This document shows positions 41,461-50,836 of a stretch of 64,000 nt of DNA, piece by piece. This DNA comes from an uncultured Clostridia bacterium. Its GTDB lineage: Bacteria > Bacillota > Clostridia > Christensenellales > Borkfalkiaceae. The DNA lies in contig CANRIK010000003.1 of the NCBI GenBank assembly GCA_947630705.1, positions 1 through 64,000 on the forward strand. The letters run 5' to 3'. The notes beneath the pieces were generated by a model, which was given only the letters and a program-made list of their open reading frames with translations, had not been told where the DNA came from and did not search any database. Numbering within the stretch: position 1 is the stretch's first letter; the number at the start of each line of letters is the position of its first letter. The translations under genes and the position numbers were made by a program.

Positions 41461-42505
41461 AGACAGTATTGTATACCTTTTCGGCCTTGACAAGAGCGCT
41501 GTTGTCCGACCTGTCCTCGTTGTATATCATGTAGGTATCGTCTATTGAAACTTCTTCCCATTCCTCTTCTGTGCCGGCGTAATATACTTTCAACACGCCG
41601 ACGTGACAGAAGGCATGTCCGTAATAGTCGCTGCCGCTGCTGAACATTCCCTTTACTTCCTTTAAGGAGCTCGGCAGATACAGCTCGGAGAGCGACGAGC
41701 AATCGGCGAAAGTTCCGGCCTCGATGGAGGTTATTCCGTTGCCGAGCACTGCGAGGGCAAGCTCGGCACAGCCCACAAAAGCTCCCTCGCCAACCGCCGG
41801 AACGGTGCGCATGACGGTATTTCCATCGGCGTCCTTTTTCTCCTCGCCGTTTTCGTCGAGAGAGGGCGTCGAGACGTCGTGCATTCCGTCGGGAAGGATT
41901 ATGCTTTCAAGCGACAGACAGCGATAAAATGCCATTGAGCCGATAGTCGTCAGACTCTGCGGCAGAGTCACGGAGGCAAGCGATTCGCAGCCGTTGAATG
42001 CGCCGTAATTTATTCTTTCGAGACCCTCCGGCAAAGTGACGGAGGAGAGATCTCCGCAACCGTAAAACGCCAGACCGTCCACTGTTTTTACGGAGTCGGG
42101 TACGACAATCGAGACGAGATTCGCGCAGTTGGCAAACAGTCCCCAAGAAATCTCGCGCAGGGAGGATTGACCCTCGAACACTACCTCTTGCAGAGCATTG
42201 TTATACGCGAAAGCCGCTGTGCCTATTACCTCCACCGTGGACGGAATGACAACTTTGCTTATCTTTGTGTTGGAGAAAGAGTTGGGCTCGATCTCTTTGA
42301 CGGGCAGTCCCTCGTATTCGGATGGAATTATAAGCTCGCCGTTCATTGCGAGCTTGCTGCCGTTAAGGCCTACCGAATAGTAACCGTTGCCGTTCGCATC
42401 CTGTTTTAAAACGTAAGCCGTCTCCGCGGAACAGCCCGAAATTGCCGGTATGGATATGACGGCGACGAGCGCCGCCGCAACCACCGCTATTATCGATTTT
42501 TTCAT
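41450..42505 (-). CDS. BspA-type leucine-rich-repeat lipoprotein
   Basis: This surface protein of 351 residues has a signal peptide and lipobox AISGC at about 21-25. From about 65 it carries BspA/LRR_5 repeats of about 23 residues, seen in phrases such as ISKVVIPSTVEVIGTAAFAYN, LVSIVVPDSVKTVDGLAFYGC and LASVTLPQSLTTIGSMAFYRC (each quoted in part). Such proteins mediate adhesion in gut and oral bacteria, but the ligand is unknown. It lies 46 bases downstream of the dipeptidase gene on the same strand. Confidence 0.88.
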   Translation of the reverse strand: MKKSIIAVVAAALVAVISIPAISGCSAETAYVLKQDANGNGYYSVGLNGSKLAMNGELIIPSEYEGLPVKEIEPNSFSNTKISKVVIPSTVEVIGTAAFAYNNALQEVVFEGQSSLREISWGLFANCANLVSIVVPDSVKTVDGLAFYGCGDLSSVTLPEGLERINYGAFNGCESLASVTLPQSLTTIGSMAFYRCLSLESIILPDGMHDVSTPSLDENGEEKKDADGNTVMRTVPAVGEGAFVGCAELALAVLGNGITSIEAGTFADCSSLSELYLPSSLKEVKGMFSSGSDYYGHAFCHVGVLKVYYAGTEEEWEEVSIDDTYMIYNEDRSDNSALVKAEKVYNTVYGG

Positions 42506-42552
42506 AACGCACTCATTTTATCACATAAGCATATAAAATGCAAGTAAAAATT

Positions 42553-43488
42553 TCAACCGCAGACTTCACGAAACACTCGCAGAAAATTTTTAAATGCAAG
42601 TTTTTCGAGCTCGCCGTAAGATATGCCGTCGTCGTGCAAAAATTGCAGTAAATCGGGCATATCCTTCGGATAAACGGATATACCTCCGCTCGGCACGCCG
42701 TCCCAATCGCTGCCGAATGCCGGAACGTCGGCTCCGGCGACGTCTATCATATGCTTTACGTGACGGGATATACTTTTAAAATCTCCCTCGCCGCCGAGAA
42801 ATTTTTTATAGAAGTTTATGCCCACCGCTCCGCCGCAATCGGCTATAAGTTTAAGCTGTACATCGGTGAGGTTGCGAGGATTTTTTTCAACGCCGTCACA
42901 GCAGGAATGACTCGCCACAACGGGTATCTTTCTGTTTTTTAAAATTTCCTCCGCTCCGCCGTCCGAAAGGTGAGAAATATCGACGATTATCTTGTTTTTG
43001 TCGAGAGAGCAAAGCGCCGCTCTGCCCCTCTCTTTGAGAGCGCGCGGCTCCCTTGAACCGTCCGCTCGGACGTTGGGTCGGGCGAGGGAATTTTCGGCGT
43101 TCCAGACGAGAGACGCCATTATTACGCCGTCGGCTTTGAGCGTCTCCATATGCTCGCCGCCCGTAAAGCCTATATTTTCGCATGTGAGCGCGCAGACGGA
43201 TTTGCCGGCTTTCCGTGCCGCAACGTATCCGGAATAATCGGAGACCGGCACGGTCTCGGAATTGGCGAAAGTATCGTAAAATAAAGTTTTTGCCGCGGCA
43301 TATGCCGCGGCGTCGTCGTCTTTAACGAATATTGCAAAGCACTGAAATCCGACCCTGTGGGGTAGCCGAAGTTTAACACAGCCCGAAAACGGGTCTTTCA
43401 AAGTAAGCGAGTCGCAGTGCATATCCGCCGTTACTTGCGGCAGATGAGTTTTAAAATTTTGCGCACGGGCTTCGGCGGTTTTACGCAT
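42553..43488 (-). CDS. Membrane dipeptidase family (peptidase M19)
   Basis: This zinc metallopeptidase of the amidohydrolase superfamily cleaves dipeptides; 311 residues. The HxD metal site is TADMHCDSLTL at about 20. A second metal region lies in ISHLSDGGAEEIL and VVASHSCCDGV, and GSDWDGVPSGG lies near the C-terminus. No signal peptide is present, so it is cytosolic despite the family name. A D-Ala-D-Ala or other D-dipeptide substrate is possible. It follows thiN closely, an arrangement not part of the common Firmicute locus. Confidence 0.9.
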   Translation of the reverse strand: MRKTAEARAQNFKTHLPQVTADMHCDSLTLKDPFSGCVKLRLPHRVGFQCFAIFVKDDDAAAYAAAKTLFYDTFANSETVPVSDYSGYVAARKAGKSVCALTCENIGFTGGEHMETLKADGVIMASLVWNAENSLARPNVRADGSREPRALKERGRAALCSLDKNKIIVDISHLSDGGAEEILKNRKIPVVASHSCCDGVEKNPRNLTDVQLKLIADCGGAVGINFYKKFLGGEGDFKSISRHVKHMIDVAGADVPAFGSDWDGVPSGGISVYPKDMPDLLQFLHDDGISYGELEKLAFKNFLRVFREVCG

Positions 43489-43495
43489 ATTATTG

Positions 43496-44098
43496 TCATA
43501 CTTCCCCCCTGTTCACTATTATAAGGGCCGTTCCCTCCACGCGCAGAACGGCGTCGCCGTTATAGACTACGTTGGATATCCCCCTGCACTCGCCGTAACA
43601 GACGCGTTCGGGATAGGAATATTTCAGTCCCTTAAAATCCAGTATATGCAGTTCTCCGCCGAAAGGTAACACCGAAACCGTGCGGCCGACGTATTCGCCG
43701 AGGGGTATTTCGCCGGAAGCGCAGAAGATAACGGAATTGTCGGTTATCATGATGCATTTGGCTCCGGACGAATGAGCGCGGTGCAAGAGGTGAAGATTGC
43801 CCAAAAAATGGTCCTCGCGTCCGCCGCCTCCGCCGTAAATCTCAATCTCCTTTACACCATCCGACAGCATCTTGATAAGAGCTATTTCACCGTCTGTAAA
43901 GTTCTTTTCGGAGGGATATATCTCCTCGGGAGGAGGAACGGGAACGCTCTTTGCACTGTCGAAATCTCCGATATTCCTGTCTATGCGCACTCTTCCCTTC
44001 GCCCAATCGTAGGCGCCGTCGCAGCAGTATACGAGCGCGCCGCGGTCGTCGATTTCTCCATCATAAGGCTGACCGTTGAGCAAAATTATTCCCCTCAT
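43496..44098 (-). CDS. thiN: Thiamine diphosphokinase
   Basis: It transfers diphosphate from ATP to thiamine, giving thiamine diphosphate; 200 residues, the usual length. CCDGAYDWAKGRVRIDRNIGDFDS (seen as YCCDGAYDWAKG and NIGDFDS) is the substrate site. IYGGGGGREDHFLGNLHLL is the catalytic-domain signature, and a small C-terminal beta domain binds thiamine. It overlaps rpe by four bases (ATGA), as in many Firmicutes. The exposed cofactor role explains its place among housekeeping genes. Confidence 0.95.
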   Translation of the reverse strand: MRGIILLNGQPYDGEIDDRGALVYCCDGAYDWAKGRVRIDRNIGDFDSAKSVPVPPPEEIYPSEKNFTDGEIALIKMLSDGVKEIEIYGGGGGREDHFLGNLHLLHRAHSSGAKCIMITDNSVIFCASGEIPLGEYVGRTVSVLPFGGELHILDFKGLKYSYPERVCYGECRGISNVVYNGDAVLRVEGTALIIVNRGEV

Positions 44099-44760
44099 TT
44101 CTTTAAAGCCGCCAAGGTTTTTACGGGGTCGGGAGAGCGGTAAAACGCCGAACCGGCCACAAGGATATTGGCTCCGGCCTCGCGTATGGCGGCGGCGTTG
44201 GCCTCGGTCACTCCGCCGTCTATCTCTATATCCATATCGGGACGACCTATTTTTTTTGCGTATGCACGGGCTTTTACAACCTTTTCAAGAACTTCTGGAA
44301 TGAATTTCTGTCCGCCGTACCCGGGATACACGGACATGAGCACAACCATATCGCAGATTGGGAAAACGTCGTATATATTTTCAACGGGAACGTCGGGGTT
44401 TACCACCGCTCCGCAGCCCACGTTACAGCTCTTTATGAGTTCGAGAGTCTCTTTCAGATATGTGGGTGAAATTTTGTTGCACGCCTTAAAGTGCACGGTG
44501 ATGAAGTCGGCTCCGGCGTCGGCGAAGAACTTTACCTGCGTCTTCGGATGCTCTACCATAAGGTGGCAGTCGAGGGGCAGTTTCGTCAATGGACGGATAT
44601 TTTTTATCATCTGTCCGCCGAATGTTATCGGCTCCACGAAACTGCCGTCCATTACGTCGCAGTGGATAAGGTCCGCGCCGGAGGTCTCCGCCAACTTTAT
44701 GCCTTCGGCCATGGCGGAAAAGTCCGCCGAAAGTATGGAAGGAGCTATTTTTATCTGCAT
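44095..44760 (-). CDS. rpe: Ribulose-phosphate 3-epimerase
   Basis: It interconverts ribulose 5-phosphate and xylulose 5-phosphate, linking xylAB to the pentose phosphate pathway. It has 221 residues in a TIM barrel. The N-terminus KIAPSILSADFSAMAEGI is canonical; metal and catalytic residues lie in LIHCDVMDGSFVEPITFG, LDCHLMVEHP, SVYPGYGGQKFIPE and EIDGGVTEANA. GAGGT precedes the ATG. It is the first gene after a 130-bp gap that carries tandem repeats. Confidence 0.97.
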   Translation of the reverse strand: MQIKIAPSILSADFSAMAEGIKLAETSGADLIHCDVMDGSFVEPITFGGQMIKNIRPLTKLPLDCHLMVEHPKTQVKFFADAGADFITVHFKACNKISPTYLKETLELIKSCNVGCGAVVNPDVPVENIYDVFPICDMVVLMSVYPGYGGQKFIPEVLEKVVKARAYAKKIGRPDMDIEIDGGVTEANAAAIREAGANILVAGSAFYRSPDPVKTLAALKK

Positions 44761-44848
44761 GTGTACCTCCGTTTTAAACGTGTGAATATTGTTCGTTCTT
44801 TTTACGGCGTGAATTATTCGCCGTTATCTTTTATATGGGTTTTATACA

Positions 44849-44925
44849 GTCCGTACGTTTATATGGTTTGTACGTTTATATAGTTTGTCCGTTTATATAG
44901 TTTGTCCGTTTATATAGTTTGCCCG
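44849..44925. repeat. 17-bp tandem repeats at the 3' end of rlmN
   Basis: About four and a half copies of GTTTGTCCGTTTATATA lie head to tail. Full units are 44866-44882, 44883-44899 and 44900-44916, with a degenerate unit at 44849-44865 and a partial one at 44917-44925. The array encodes the last residues and stop of rlmN. Confidence 0.9.
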
Positions 44926-45933
44926 AAGCTGTCCGCAAGCTCCGCCTATGTCGCCGCCCATGGAGCGACGGAGAGTGGCGGAGAGTCCGCCCTTGGTCAA
45001 GAGCCCGAGAAATCTGTACGCCTGTCTATCGTCGGGAGAGCGCAATTCGCGCTCCTTTACGGCGTTGAGTCTGATGAGATTTACGTGGCACGGTCTGCCT
45101 TTTAAGAGGGCTATCAGCTGTTCGGCATGTTCGGCGTCGCAATTTTCGCCTGAAATCAAGGAATATTCGAAGATATATCTTCTGCCCGTCTTTTCAAAAT
45201 AATAACTGCACGCTTGCAGAATTTCGGCTATCGAATATCTGTTGGCTATCGGCATTGTGCGGCGTCTGCCCTCGTCCGTCGTCTGGTGCAGCGAAATGGT
45301 GAGGTTCACGGGTATGCCCTCGTCCGCAAGGCGGTAGATATCGGGCGCCAATCCGCACGTGGAGAGGGATATGTTCCTCGCAGAGATATTTATCCCCTCC
45401 TCCGCCGTCACGTTTTTGAGAAATCCGACGACCTCGTCGTAGTTGTCGAGCGGTTCGCCGCTGCCCATGAGCACTATATTCGTAACTCCGCGCGACTTGC
45501 CCTCGGCATGTAGTGCGTTCACCTTGTAGACCTGCGAGAGAATTTCGCCCGACGTAAGATTGCGGACAAGTCCGCCCAACGTGCTCGCGCAGAATTTGCA
45601 GCCCATTCTGCAACCGACCTGCGTAGAAACGCACTGGGTGTTGCCGTACTTGTATTTCATCAGTACGCCCTCTATCAGATTGCCGTCCGAAAGGCGGAAG
45701 AGGTATTTCTCCGTGCCGTCGGCGGAGCGAAAAGTCTTTTCCACCGCCACCGGCTCGTCCTCGTAATCGGCAAGCAATTTTTCGCGCAGAGGGGCGTCCG
45801 CATTTATCTCGGAGATACGCTTGCCGAGCGCCATTCCCTTGTATAGCTGAACGGCGCGAAAGGGTTTGCCGCCGAGCTCCGCAACGAGATTTTTAAGTTG
45901 TGCAAAGGATAAATCCTGTAATATTTTCTTCAT
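44893..45933 (-). CDS. rlmN: 23S rRNA (adenine2503-C2)-methyltransferase / tRNA methyltransferase RlmN
   Basis: This radical SAM enzyme methylates A2503 of 23S rRNA and A37 of some tRNAs; 346 residues. The cluster-binding motif is CRMGCKFC (C-x3-C-x2-C, about 113-120). LMGSGEPLDNYDEV and ISLHQTTDEGRRRTMPI are SAM and substrate elements, and the second catalytic cysteine is in GGACGQL near the C-terminus (about 334). It overlaps rsmB by four bases. Its last codons lie within a 17-bp tandem repeat. Confidence 0.96.
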   Translation of the reverse strand: MKKILQDLSFAQLKNLVAELGGKPFRAVQLYKGMALGKRISEINADAPLREKLLADYEDEPVAVEKTFRSADGTEKYLFRLSDGNLIEGVLMKYKYGNTQCVSTQVGCRMGCKFCASTLGGLVRNLTSGEILSQVYKVNALHAEGKSRGVTNIVLMGSGEPLDNYDEVVGFLKNVTAEEGINISARNISLSTCGLAPDIYRLADEGIPVNLTISLHQTTDEGRRRTMPIANRYSIAEILQACSYYFEKTGRRYIFEYSLISGENCDAEHAEQLIALLKGRPCHVNLIRLNAVKERELRSPDDRQAYRFLGLLTKGGLSATLRRSMGGDIGGACGQLRANYINGQTI

Positions 45934-47162
45934 TTTTTTACGAATTTCGCCAAATAAAAGCCCACGCCGAGGGAGATATGCGGCAAAAACTGCAAGCCGT
46001 ATTTAGTTTTAACGTGCGCAAGCGGACTTTCGGGAAGCCGAACGGAGAACTGCGGATTGCTCTCCGCAAACGCTAACGCCACAGAATCGTTTTCCTCGGG
46101 AAGCACGGAGCACGTGGAATAGTACAGAGCGCCTCCGCTTTTTACGTACTTCGCGCAGTTGGAGAGAATTTTAAGCTGTAACTTGCACAGCTCGCCTATA
46201 TCGCTCTCCTTTCTGAACAGTTTTATATCCGGATTTTCGTTTATAACTCCCGTTCCGGAACACGGAGCGTCCACAAGAACGGCGTCGAATCCCTCGAAAA
46301 AATTCGGATTGAAAACCGAGCTGTCCGATTGTACGGCGGAAACGTTCTTTGCGCCCATTCTTGCGGCATAGCTCTCTATGAGTTCCACCCTGTGCGCATG
46401 GAGTTCTGCGGAGACAACGCATTTGCATACCGACGACAGAAACACCGACTTGCCGCCCGGCGCGGCACAGGCGTCCAGAATACGTTCGCAAGGCGATATT
46501 GCCGAGGCAATCGCCACAGACCCCACCGATTGAAAGGTGTAATCGCCGCGGAAAAAGTTGTCGTCTCGCTCGAAGTTTTCAAATATATATACGCCCTTGA
46601 ACGGCGTGTCGATATGCGGTTTTTGAAGATAGTTCTCCTCGCCGCGCACAAAGCGCACGCATACGCCGCGGCTCGGCGCGGAAAGTATGGCTTCGGCTTC
46701 GGATTTATAGCTTCTTCTGACCTTTTCCGCCAACCACAGCGGCGCGCTTGCGTTGAGGGATATCCTCTCCACAGCGAGTTCGGGTTCGGGCGGAAGAGAG
46801 TACGAACGCAAGAATGCGTTCACAAAACCGGAAGCTCCCTGCTTGCCCAATTTTTTTGTGAGCTCCACGGCATAATCGACAACCATATACCCGTGTTTGC
46901 CCATAAATTCAAGCATATAGAGGGCTATTTTAAGTATGATCTTTACCGAAAGCCGCGGAATCTTTTGGGCATTGTAAGAGATTACGGAGTCGAGAAAAAT
47001 GTCCTTTTCGAGCACGCCGTAACAAATTTTGACAGTGCGCGCCTTATTTGCCGGCTCGACGGGCGTGGACGATATGGCCTGTTTTAAATACGTTCCCTCT
47101 TTGTATACTTTCGAGAGTATGAAAAAAGGGTCGGTAAGCGGATTAGTCAAGAATGTCTCCAA
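45930..47162 (-). CDS. rsmB: 16S rRNA (cytosine967-C5)-methyltransferase
   Basis: This SAM-dependent methyltransferase has 410 residues. An N-terminal NusB-like helical domain at about 1-130 is followed by the catalytic Rossmann domain: ILDACAAPGGKSVFLSS (motif I), DAVLVDAPCSGTGVINENPD (motif IV with the first cysteine) and LYYSTCSVLPEEN (motif VI with the nucleophilic cysteine). Its 5' end overlaps fmt by 20 bases and its 3' end overlaps rlmN by four. This order is conserved in Firmicutes. Confidence 0.95.
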   Translation of the reverse strand: METFLTNPLTDPFFILSKVYKEGTYLKQAISSTPVEPANKARTVKICYGVLEKDIFLDSVISYNAQKIPRLSVKIILKIALYMLEFMGKHGYMVVDYAVELTKKLGKQGASGFVNAFLRSYSLPPEPELAVERISLNASAPLWLAEKVRRSYKSEAEAILSAPSRGVCVRFVRGEENYLQKPHIDTPFKGVYIFENFERDDNFFRGDYTFQSVGSVAIASAISPCERILDACAAPGGKSVFLSSVCKCVVSAELHAHRVELIESYAARMGAKNVSAVQSDSSVFNPNFFEGFDAVLVDAPCSGTGVINENPDIKLFRKESDIGELCKLQLKILSNCAKYVKSGGALYYSTCSVLPEENDSVALAFAESNPQFSVRLPESPLAHVKTKYGLQFLPHISLGVGFYLAKFVKK

Positions 47163-48057
47163 CCTTTATTTTTCTGCCGTTCGCAAAATCGCGCGCAGGC
47201 ATTATTTTGCCGCCGGACGGCTGTAAAACAGTGATACGTATCGAGTTTTCGCCACATGCAACCTCCACTCCGCGCCTGTCCGCGGATATGACCGAACCGC
47301 AGTCGCCCCGTCCTTGCGCGAGTTCGGCGTCGAGCACGTTGAGCGGCGAGCCGTTCAGATAGCAATAGGCGGCCGGTTGAGGACTGAACGCCTTTACAAA
47401 GCGCAGAACTTCCTCCGCAGACATGGAAAAATCGAGTTTGCAGTCCTCTTTTTTTATCTTCTTGCAGAAGGTGGCCTTCGCTTCGTCCTGCATAAGCAGC
47501 TGAACGTTTCCGGACTTTATATATCGCAGAGCGTCGAGAGCCGCGTCCGCCGCCAAAACGGACAGCTCCGCGGAAAGTTCGCCGCATGTTTTAGAGCCGA
47601 CAACGCACCTCTTTACAAGCAGTATGTCGCCCGAATCGAGGGTGGGCTCGGTCTTCATAACGGTTATTCCCGTATACTCTTTACCTGCCAATATTGCCGC
47701 CTGAACGGGGGAAGCCCCCCTGAACTCCGGCAACAGCGAGGCATGGAGATTCCACACTCCGCCGGAAAAACAATCGAGAATTTCACGGGTCAGAATCTGA
47801 CCGTAGGCGCATGTTATCATTATGTCCGCGCCCAACGAGCGCACCTCTTCGGCGTGCTCTCCTATGCGGCGGAAATCGTAAACTTTCAGACCGAGCGACT
47901 CTGCGCACGCCTTCACGGGCGTGGGCGCAAGCGTTCTCTTTCTGCCGATAGGTTTATCGGGTTGAGTAATTACAGCAACAATCTCTTCGCCGCTCTCTTT
48001 GAGGGCTTTCAAAGCGGGCACTGCAAACTCCGGCGAGCCGGCAAAAACTATCCTCAT
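47143..48057 (-). CDS. fmt: Methionyl-tRNA formyltransferase
   Basis: It formylates initiator Met-tRNA with 10-formyl-tetrahydrofolate; 304 residues. The start MRIVFAGSPEFAVPALKAL at 48057 matches the family, one base after the def stop, so longer forms are not used. Active-site elements are AYGQILTREIL, NLHASLLPEFRGASPVQAAIL (with the catalytic Asn-His and SLLP) and TGITVMKTEPTLDSGDIL. The C-terminal OB-like domain binds tRNA. Confidence 0.97.
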   Translation of the reverse strand: MRIVFAGSPEFAVPALKALKESGEEIVAVITQPDKPIGRKRTLAPTPVKACAESLGLKVYDFRRIGEHAEEVRSLGADIMITCAYGQILTREILDCFSGGVWNLHASLLPEFRGASPVQAAILAGKEYTGITVMKTEPTLDSGDILLVKRCVVGSKTCGELSAELSVLAADAALDALRYIKSGNVQLLMQDEAKATFCKKIKKEDCKLDFSMSAEEVLRFVKAFSPQPAAYCYLNGSPLNVLDAELAQGRGDCGSVISADRRGVEVACGENSIRITVLQPSGGKIMPARDFANGRKIKVGDILD

Positions 48058-48058
48058 A

Positions 48059-48523
48059 TCACTCCTCGGGCGGAAGGTCGTAAATTTCTTCCGCTTTGTC
48101 GGTATAAAGTATTCCGTCGAGATGGTCGAGCTCATGGCAGACCGCACGCGCAAAGAAGCCCTCCGCCGTCAGCTTGTGCTTTTTGCCCGTTCTGTCGCGA
48201 TATTCCGCTTTAACTCTCTGCGGACGGGTGACCGTGCCCTGCTTGCCCCTCACGGACAGACAGCCCTCCGGACCCGTCTGCTCTCCCTTCACGGATACTA
48301 TTACGGGATTTACGAGTTCGAAAAAGCCCTCCTCAACGTCTATCACTACTGCGCGGACGGCTACGCCTATCTGCGGAGCCGCGAGTCCGGCTCCGTTTTC
48401 GGCGCGGACGGTGGCCTTCATGTCGTCGAGGAGCGCGGCAAGTTTGCCGTCGAAAGATTTGACGGCCGCGCACTTTTCACGCAAAACGGGGTCTCCCGTC
48501 TGTACAACATATCTTACGGACAT
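48059..48523 (-). CDS. def: Peptide deformylase
   Basis: It removes the N-formyl group from nascent proteins, working with fmt next door; 154 residues. The three metal-site motifs are GAGLAAPQIGV, EGCLSV and CHELDHLDG. GAGGTG precedes the ATG. A GC hairpin (CCGGCGCG/CGCGCCGG) at about 48538-48558 separates it from priA but has no T-run on this strand. Confidence 0.97.
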   Translation of the reverse strand: MSVRYVVQTGDPVLREKCAAVKSFDGKLAALLDDMKATVRAENGAGLAAPQIGVAVRAVVIDVEEGFFELVNPVIVSVKGEQTGPEGCLSVRGKQGTVTRPQRVKAEYRDRTGKKHKLTAEGFFARAVCHELDHLDGILYTDKAEEIYDLPPEE

Positions 48524-48561
48524 ATATTCACCTCACCGGCGCGTCTGCCGCGCCGGATTTT

Positions 48562-50730
48562 TTAAGAAAGATTTCCCGGGTTCTCCTCCACGTAACACAG
48601 CACGTCGGGGGAAGAATTTTTCACGGCTATATCATAAATGGCCGGCAAGAGCGCATCGTCTTTTAGTCGCATGAGCGTCTGATAGCGGTACTTGCCCTGT
48701 ATGCGCTTTATCGGAGAATGCATCCTGTTGAGAAACAGAAATTCCTCCGGATGGCTCTCTTTCAGTTCGCAACAGGCGGAATAGACCTCTTTCAGCGCCG
48801 CAAGAGCCGCCCTCTCGTCCTCTCCCGTAACCATGAGCCGGCAGATGAGAGAATACGGAGGAAAACACGTGGCCTTGCGTATCTGCCGTTCGTTTTCGAA
48901 AAAGCCGCCGTAATCGTACGCCGTAGCGTAGCGGAGTATGTAATTTTCGGGGCAATAGGTTTGCAGAACCACTTCCCCGGGGCTTCCGGCTCTTCCGCTT
49001 CTGCCGGACACCTGCGTTATCAACTGAAATGTGCGCTCTCCGCTTCTGTAATCGGAAAAATGCAGACTCATATCGGCGTCGAGAATTCCGACGAGCGTGA
49101 CGGAGGGGAAGTCGTGCCCCTTGGCAATCATCTGCGTTCCGACAAGAATATCCGCCTTATGGGAGGCAAACTCGGAGAGAATTTTATAGTGACCGTCCTT
49201 GCCGGAAACGGTATCGTTGTCCATACGCAGAATTTTTGCCTGCGGAAACAATTCTTTAAGGTCCGCCACCACTCTCTGCGTGCCCGTGCCGCTGTAACGG
49301 ACGTGTCTGCCGCCGCACTCGGGACAGGCGTCTATCATTCTGTAACGCGCTCCGCAATAATGGCATTTGAGGCAGTTGTCCTCGCTGTGATAGGTCAAAG
49401 TAACGTCGCAATTCTCGCACTTTGCGACATAGCCGCAGTCGCGGCAGATGACCGTCTGCGAGTATCCGCGTCTGTTAAGAAAAATTATAGCCTGATTGCC
49501 GTCGGCGAGCGTATTGCGGAGCTTTTCGCGAAGCGCCGCGGAAAAGGCGGAATTGTTGCCCCTCTTTATCTCCTTGCGCATATCGGCTATGGTTATTTCC
49601 GGCAGAGGACGTTTGTTTATTCTGTCTGGAAGAGTAATCAAGTTATATTCGCCGTCTTTGGCTTTGAGGTAACTTTCGACCGATGGAGTCGCGCTGCCCA
49701 TAATGAGCTTACAGCCGTTGTATTCGGCGCGCCATTTGGCTATATCCACAGTGGAATATCGCGGAGCGGACTCCGATATATATGAGGAATCGTGTTCTTC
49801 GTCTATAATTATGGCTCCCACATTTTCCACGGGAGCAAAGACGGCGCTCCTTGCGCCGACGGCTATTTTGGCTTCGCCGGAGCGCAGACGCCACCACTCG
49901 TCGAAGCGTTCGCCGGCGGACAGCCCCGAATGAAGAATGGCCGCCGCGCCTTTAAAACGCGCGCGGAGCTGGGCGAGCATCTGCGGAGTAAGAGAGATTT
50001 CCGGCACGAGGAATATGGCGGTTTTGCCGCGAGCTATTTCTTCGGCGATTATATTGAGGTATATCTCCGTCTTGCCGCTTCCCGTAACTCCGTGAATGAG
50101 TTGTACGCACTTGTCCGAACGCGAGATGTTTTTTATGGCTTCAACCTGCGCAAAAGTCAAGGTCTTTGGTCTTTCGGGTTGCTCCGGCATGGGGAGGGGA
50201 TTGCGCACTCTGCGGCGCCTTTCAACTGCCGCCGCACCCTTGGAAATCAGCGAGTTTATCGCTCCTCTGCCGAATTTTTCGGCAAGTTCGGAGAGTTCGG
50301 CGCTCCCCGTCCCGCGGAGATACAGCAGCGCTTCCGCCTGCTTTCTGGCAGATTTAGGAAGCTCGACCTCTCCCCTGTAAACGACATAGTTGTCATACGC
50401 CTCGCGCACTCTGCCGTGGCGCATTTCGGAGGGCATGAACAGCCTCAACGCGGCCGCTTTCGGGACGCGATAGCGAGAGGAGATCCTCTCCATGAGCGAA
50501 AAACATTCGGGAACGAGCGCCGGAAGTTCGTCGTAAACCGAAACTACGGACTTCAATTTGGACGGCGGAACGGAGCAGTTCTCCGAAACGCCTATGACCA
50601 CTCCGTCTATCGTCCTGCCCCCGAACGGAACCTTTACACGGCTGCCCACCTTTAAATCGTCGTCGCAGGAGTATTCGAATATTTTGTCCACCTGACTGTG
50701 GGCTATGTCAACTATTACATGAGCGTACAT
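48562..50730 (-). CDS. priA: Primosomal replication-restart helicase PriA
   Basis: This superfamily 2 helicase of 722 residues reloads the replisome at stalled forks. It has an N-terminal 3'BD domain (SRVKVPFGGRTIDGVVIGV), Walker A GVTGSGKTEIYL (about 220), DEEHD box, and a zinc-binding array of eight cysteines beginning CRDCGYVAKCENC (about 435-480). RGYSQTVIC and motif VI QVSGRSGRAGSPG follow. The ATG at 50730 (MYAHVIVDIAHSQVD) is chosen from family alignment; the Shine-Dalgarno site is weak. coaBC, often between rpoZ and priA, is absent. Confidence 0.95.
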   Translation of the reverse strand: MYAHVIVDIAHSQVDKIFEYSCDDDLKVGSRVKVPFGGRTIDGVVIGVSENCSVPPSKLKSVVSVYDELPALVPECFSLMERISSRYRVPKAAALRLFMPSEMRHGRVREAYDNYVVYRGEVELPKSARKQAEALLYLRGTGSAELSELAEKFGRGAINSLISKGAAAVERRRRVRNPLPMPEQPERPKTLTFAQVEAIKNISRSDKCVQLIHGVTGSGKTEIYLNIIAEEIARGKTAIFLVPEISLTPQMLAQLRARFKGAAAILHSGLSAGERFDEWWRLRSGEAKIAVGARSAVFAPVENVGAIIIDEEHDSSYISESAPRYSTVDIAKWRAEYNGCKLIMGSATPSVESYLKAKDGEYNLITLPDRINKRPLPEITIADMRKEIKRGNNSAFSAALREKLRNTLADGNQAIIFLNRRGYSQTVICRDCGYVAKCENCDVTLTYHSEDNCLKCHYCGARYRMIDACPECGGRHVRYSGTGTQRVVADLKELFPQAKILRMDNDTVSGKDGHYKILSEFASHKADILVGTQMIAKGHDFPSVTLVGILDADMSLHFSDYRSGERTFQLITQVSGRSGRAGSPGEVVLQTYCPENYILRYATAYDYGGFFENERQIRKATCFPPYSLICRLMVTGEDERAALAALKEVYSACCELKESHPEEFLFLNRMHSPIKRIQGKYRYQTLMRLKDDALLPAIYDIAVKNSSPDVLCYVEENPGNLS

Positions 50731-50836
50731 CTGTAAAAACAAAAACCGCGGGCATGCGCCGAACGGAGAACTCTCTCATAATCGGGACTTCTTCCCCAAA
50801 TTGCTTCCGTCGGACATTCGCGCGGCCTTTAAAAAA

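Noticed and set aside
44849..44925. CRISPR array
   Set aside because: Units of 17 bp are directly adjacent with no spacers, and no cas genes are present.
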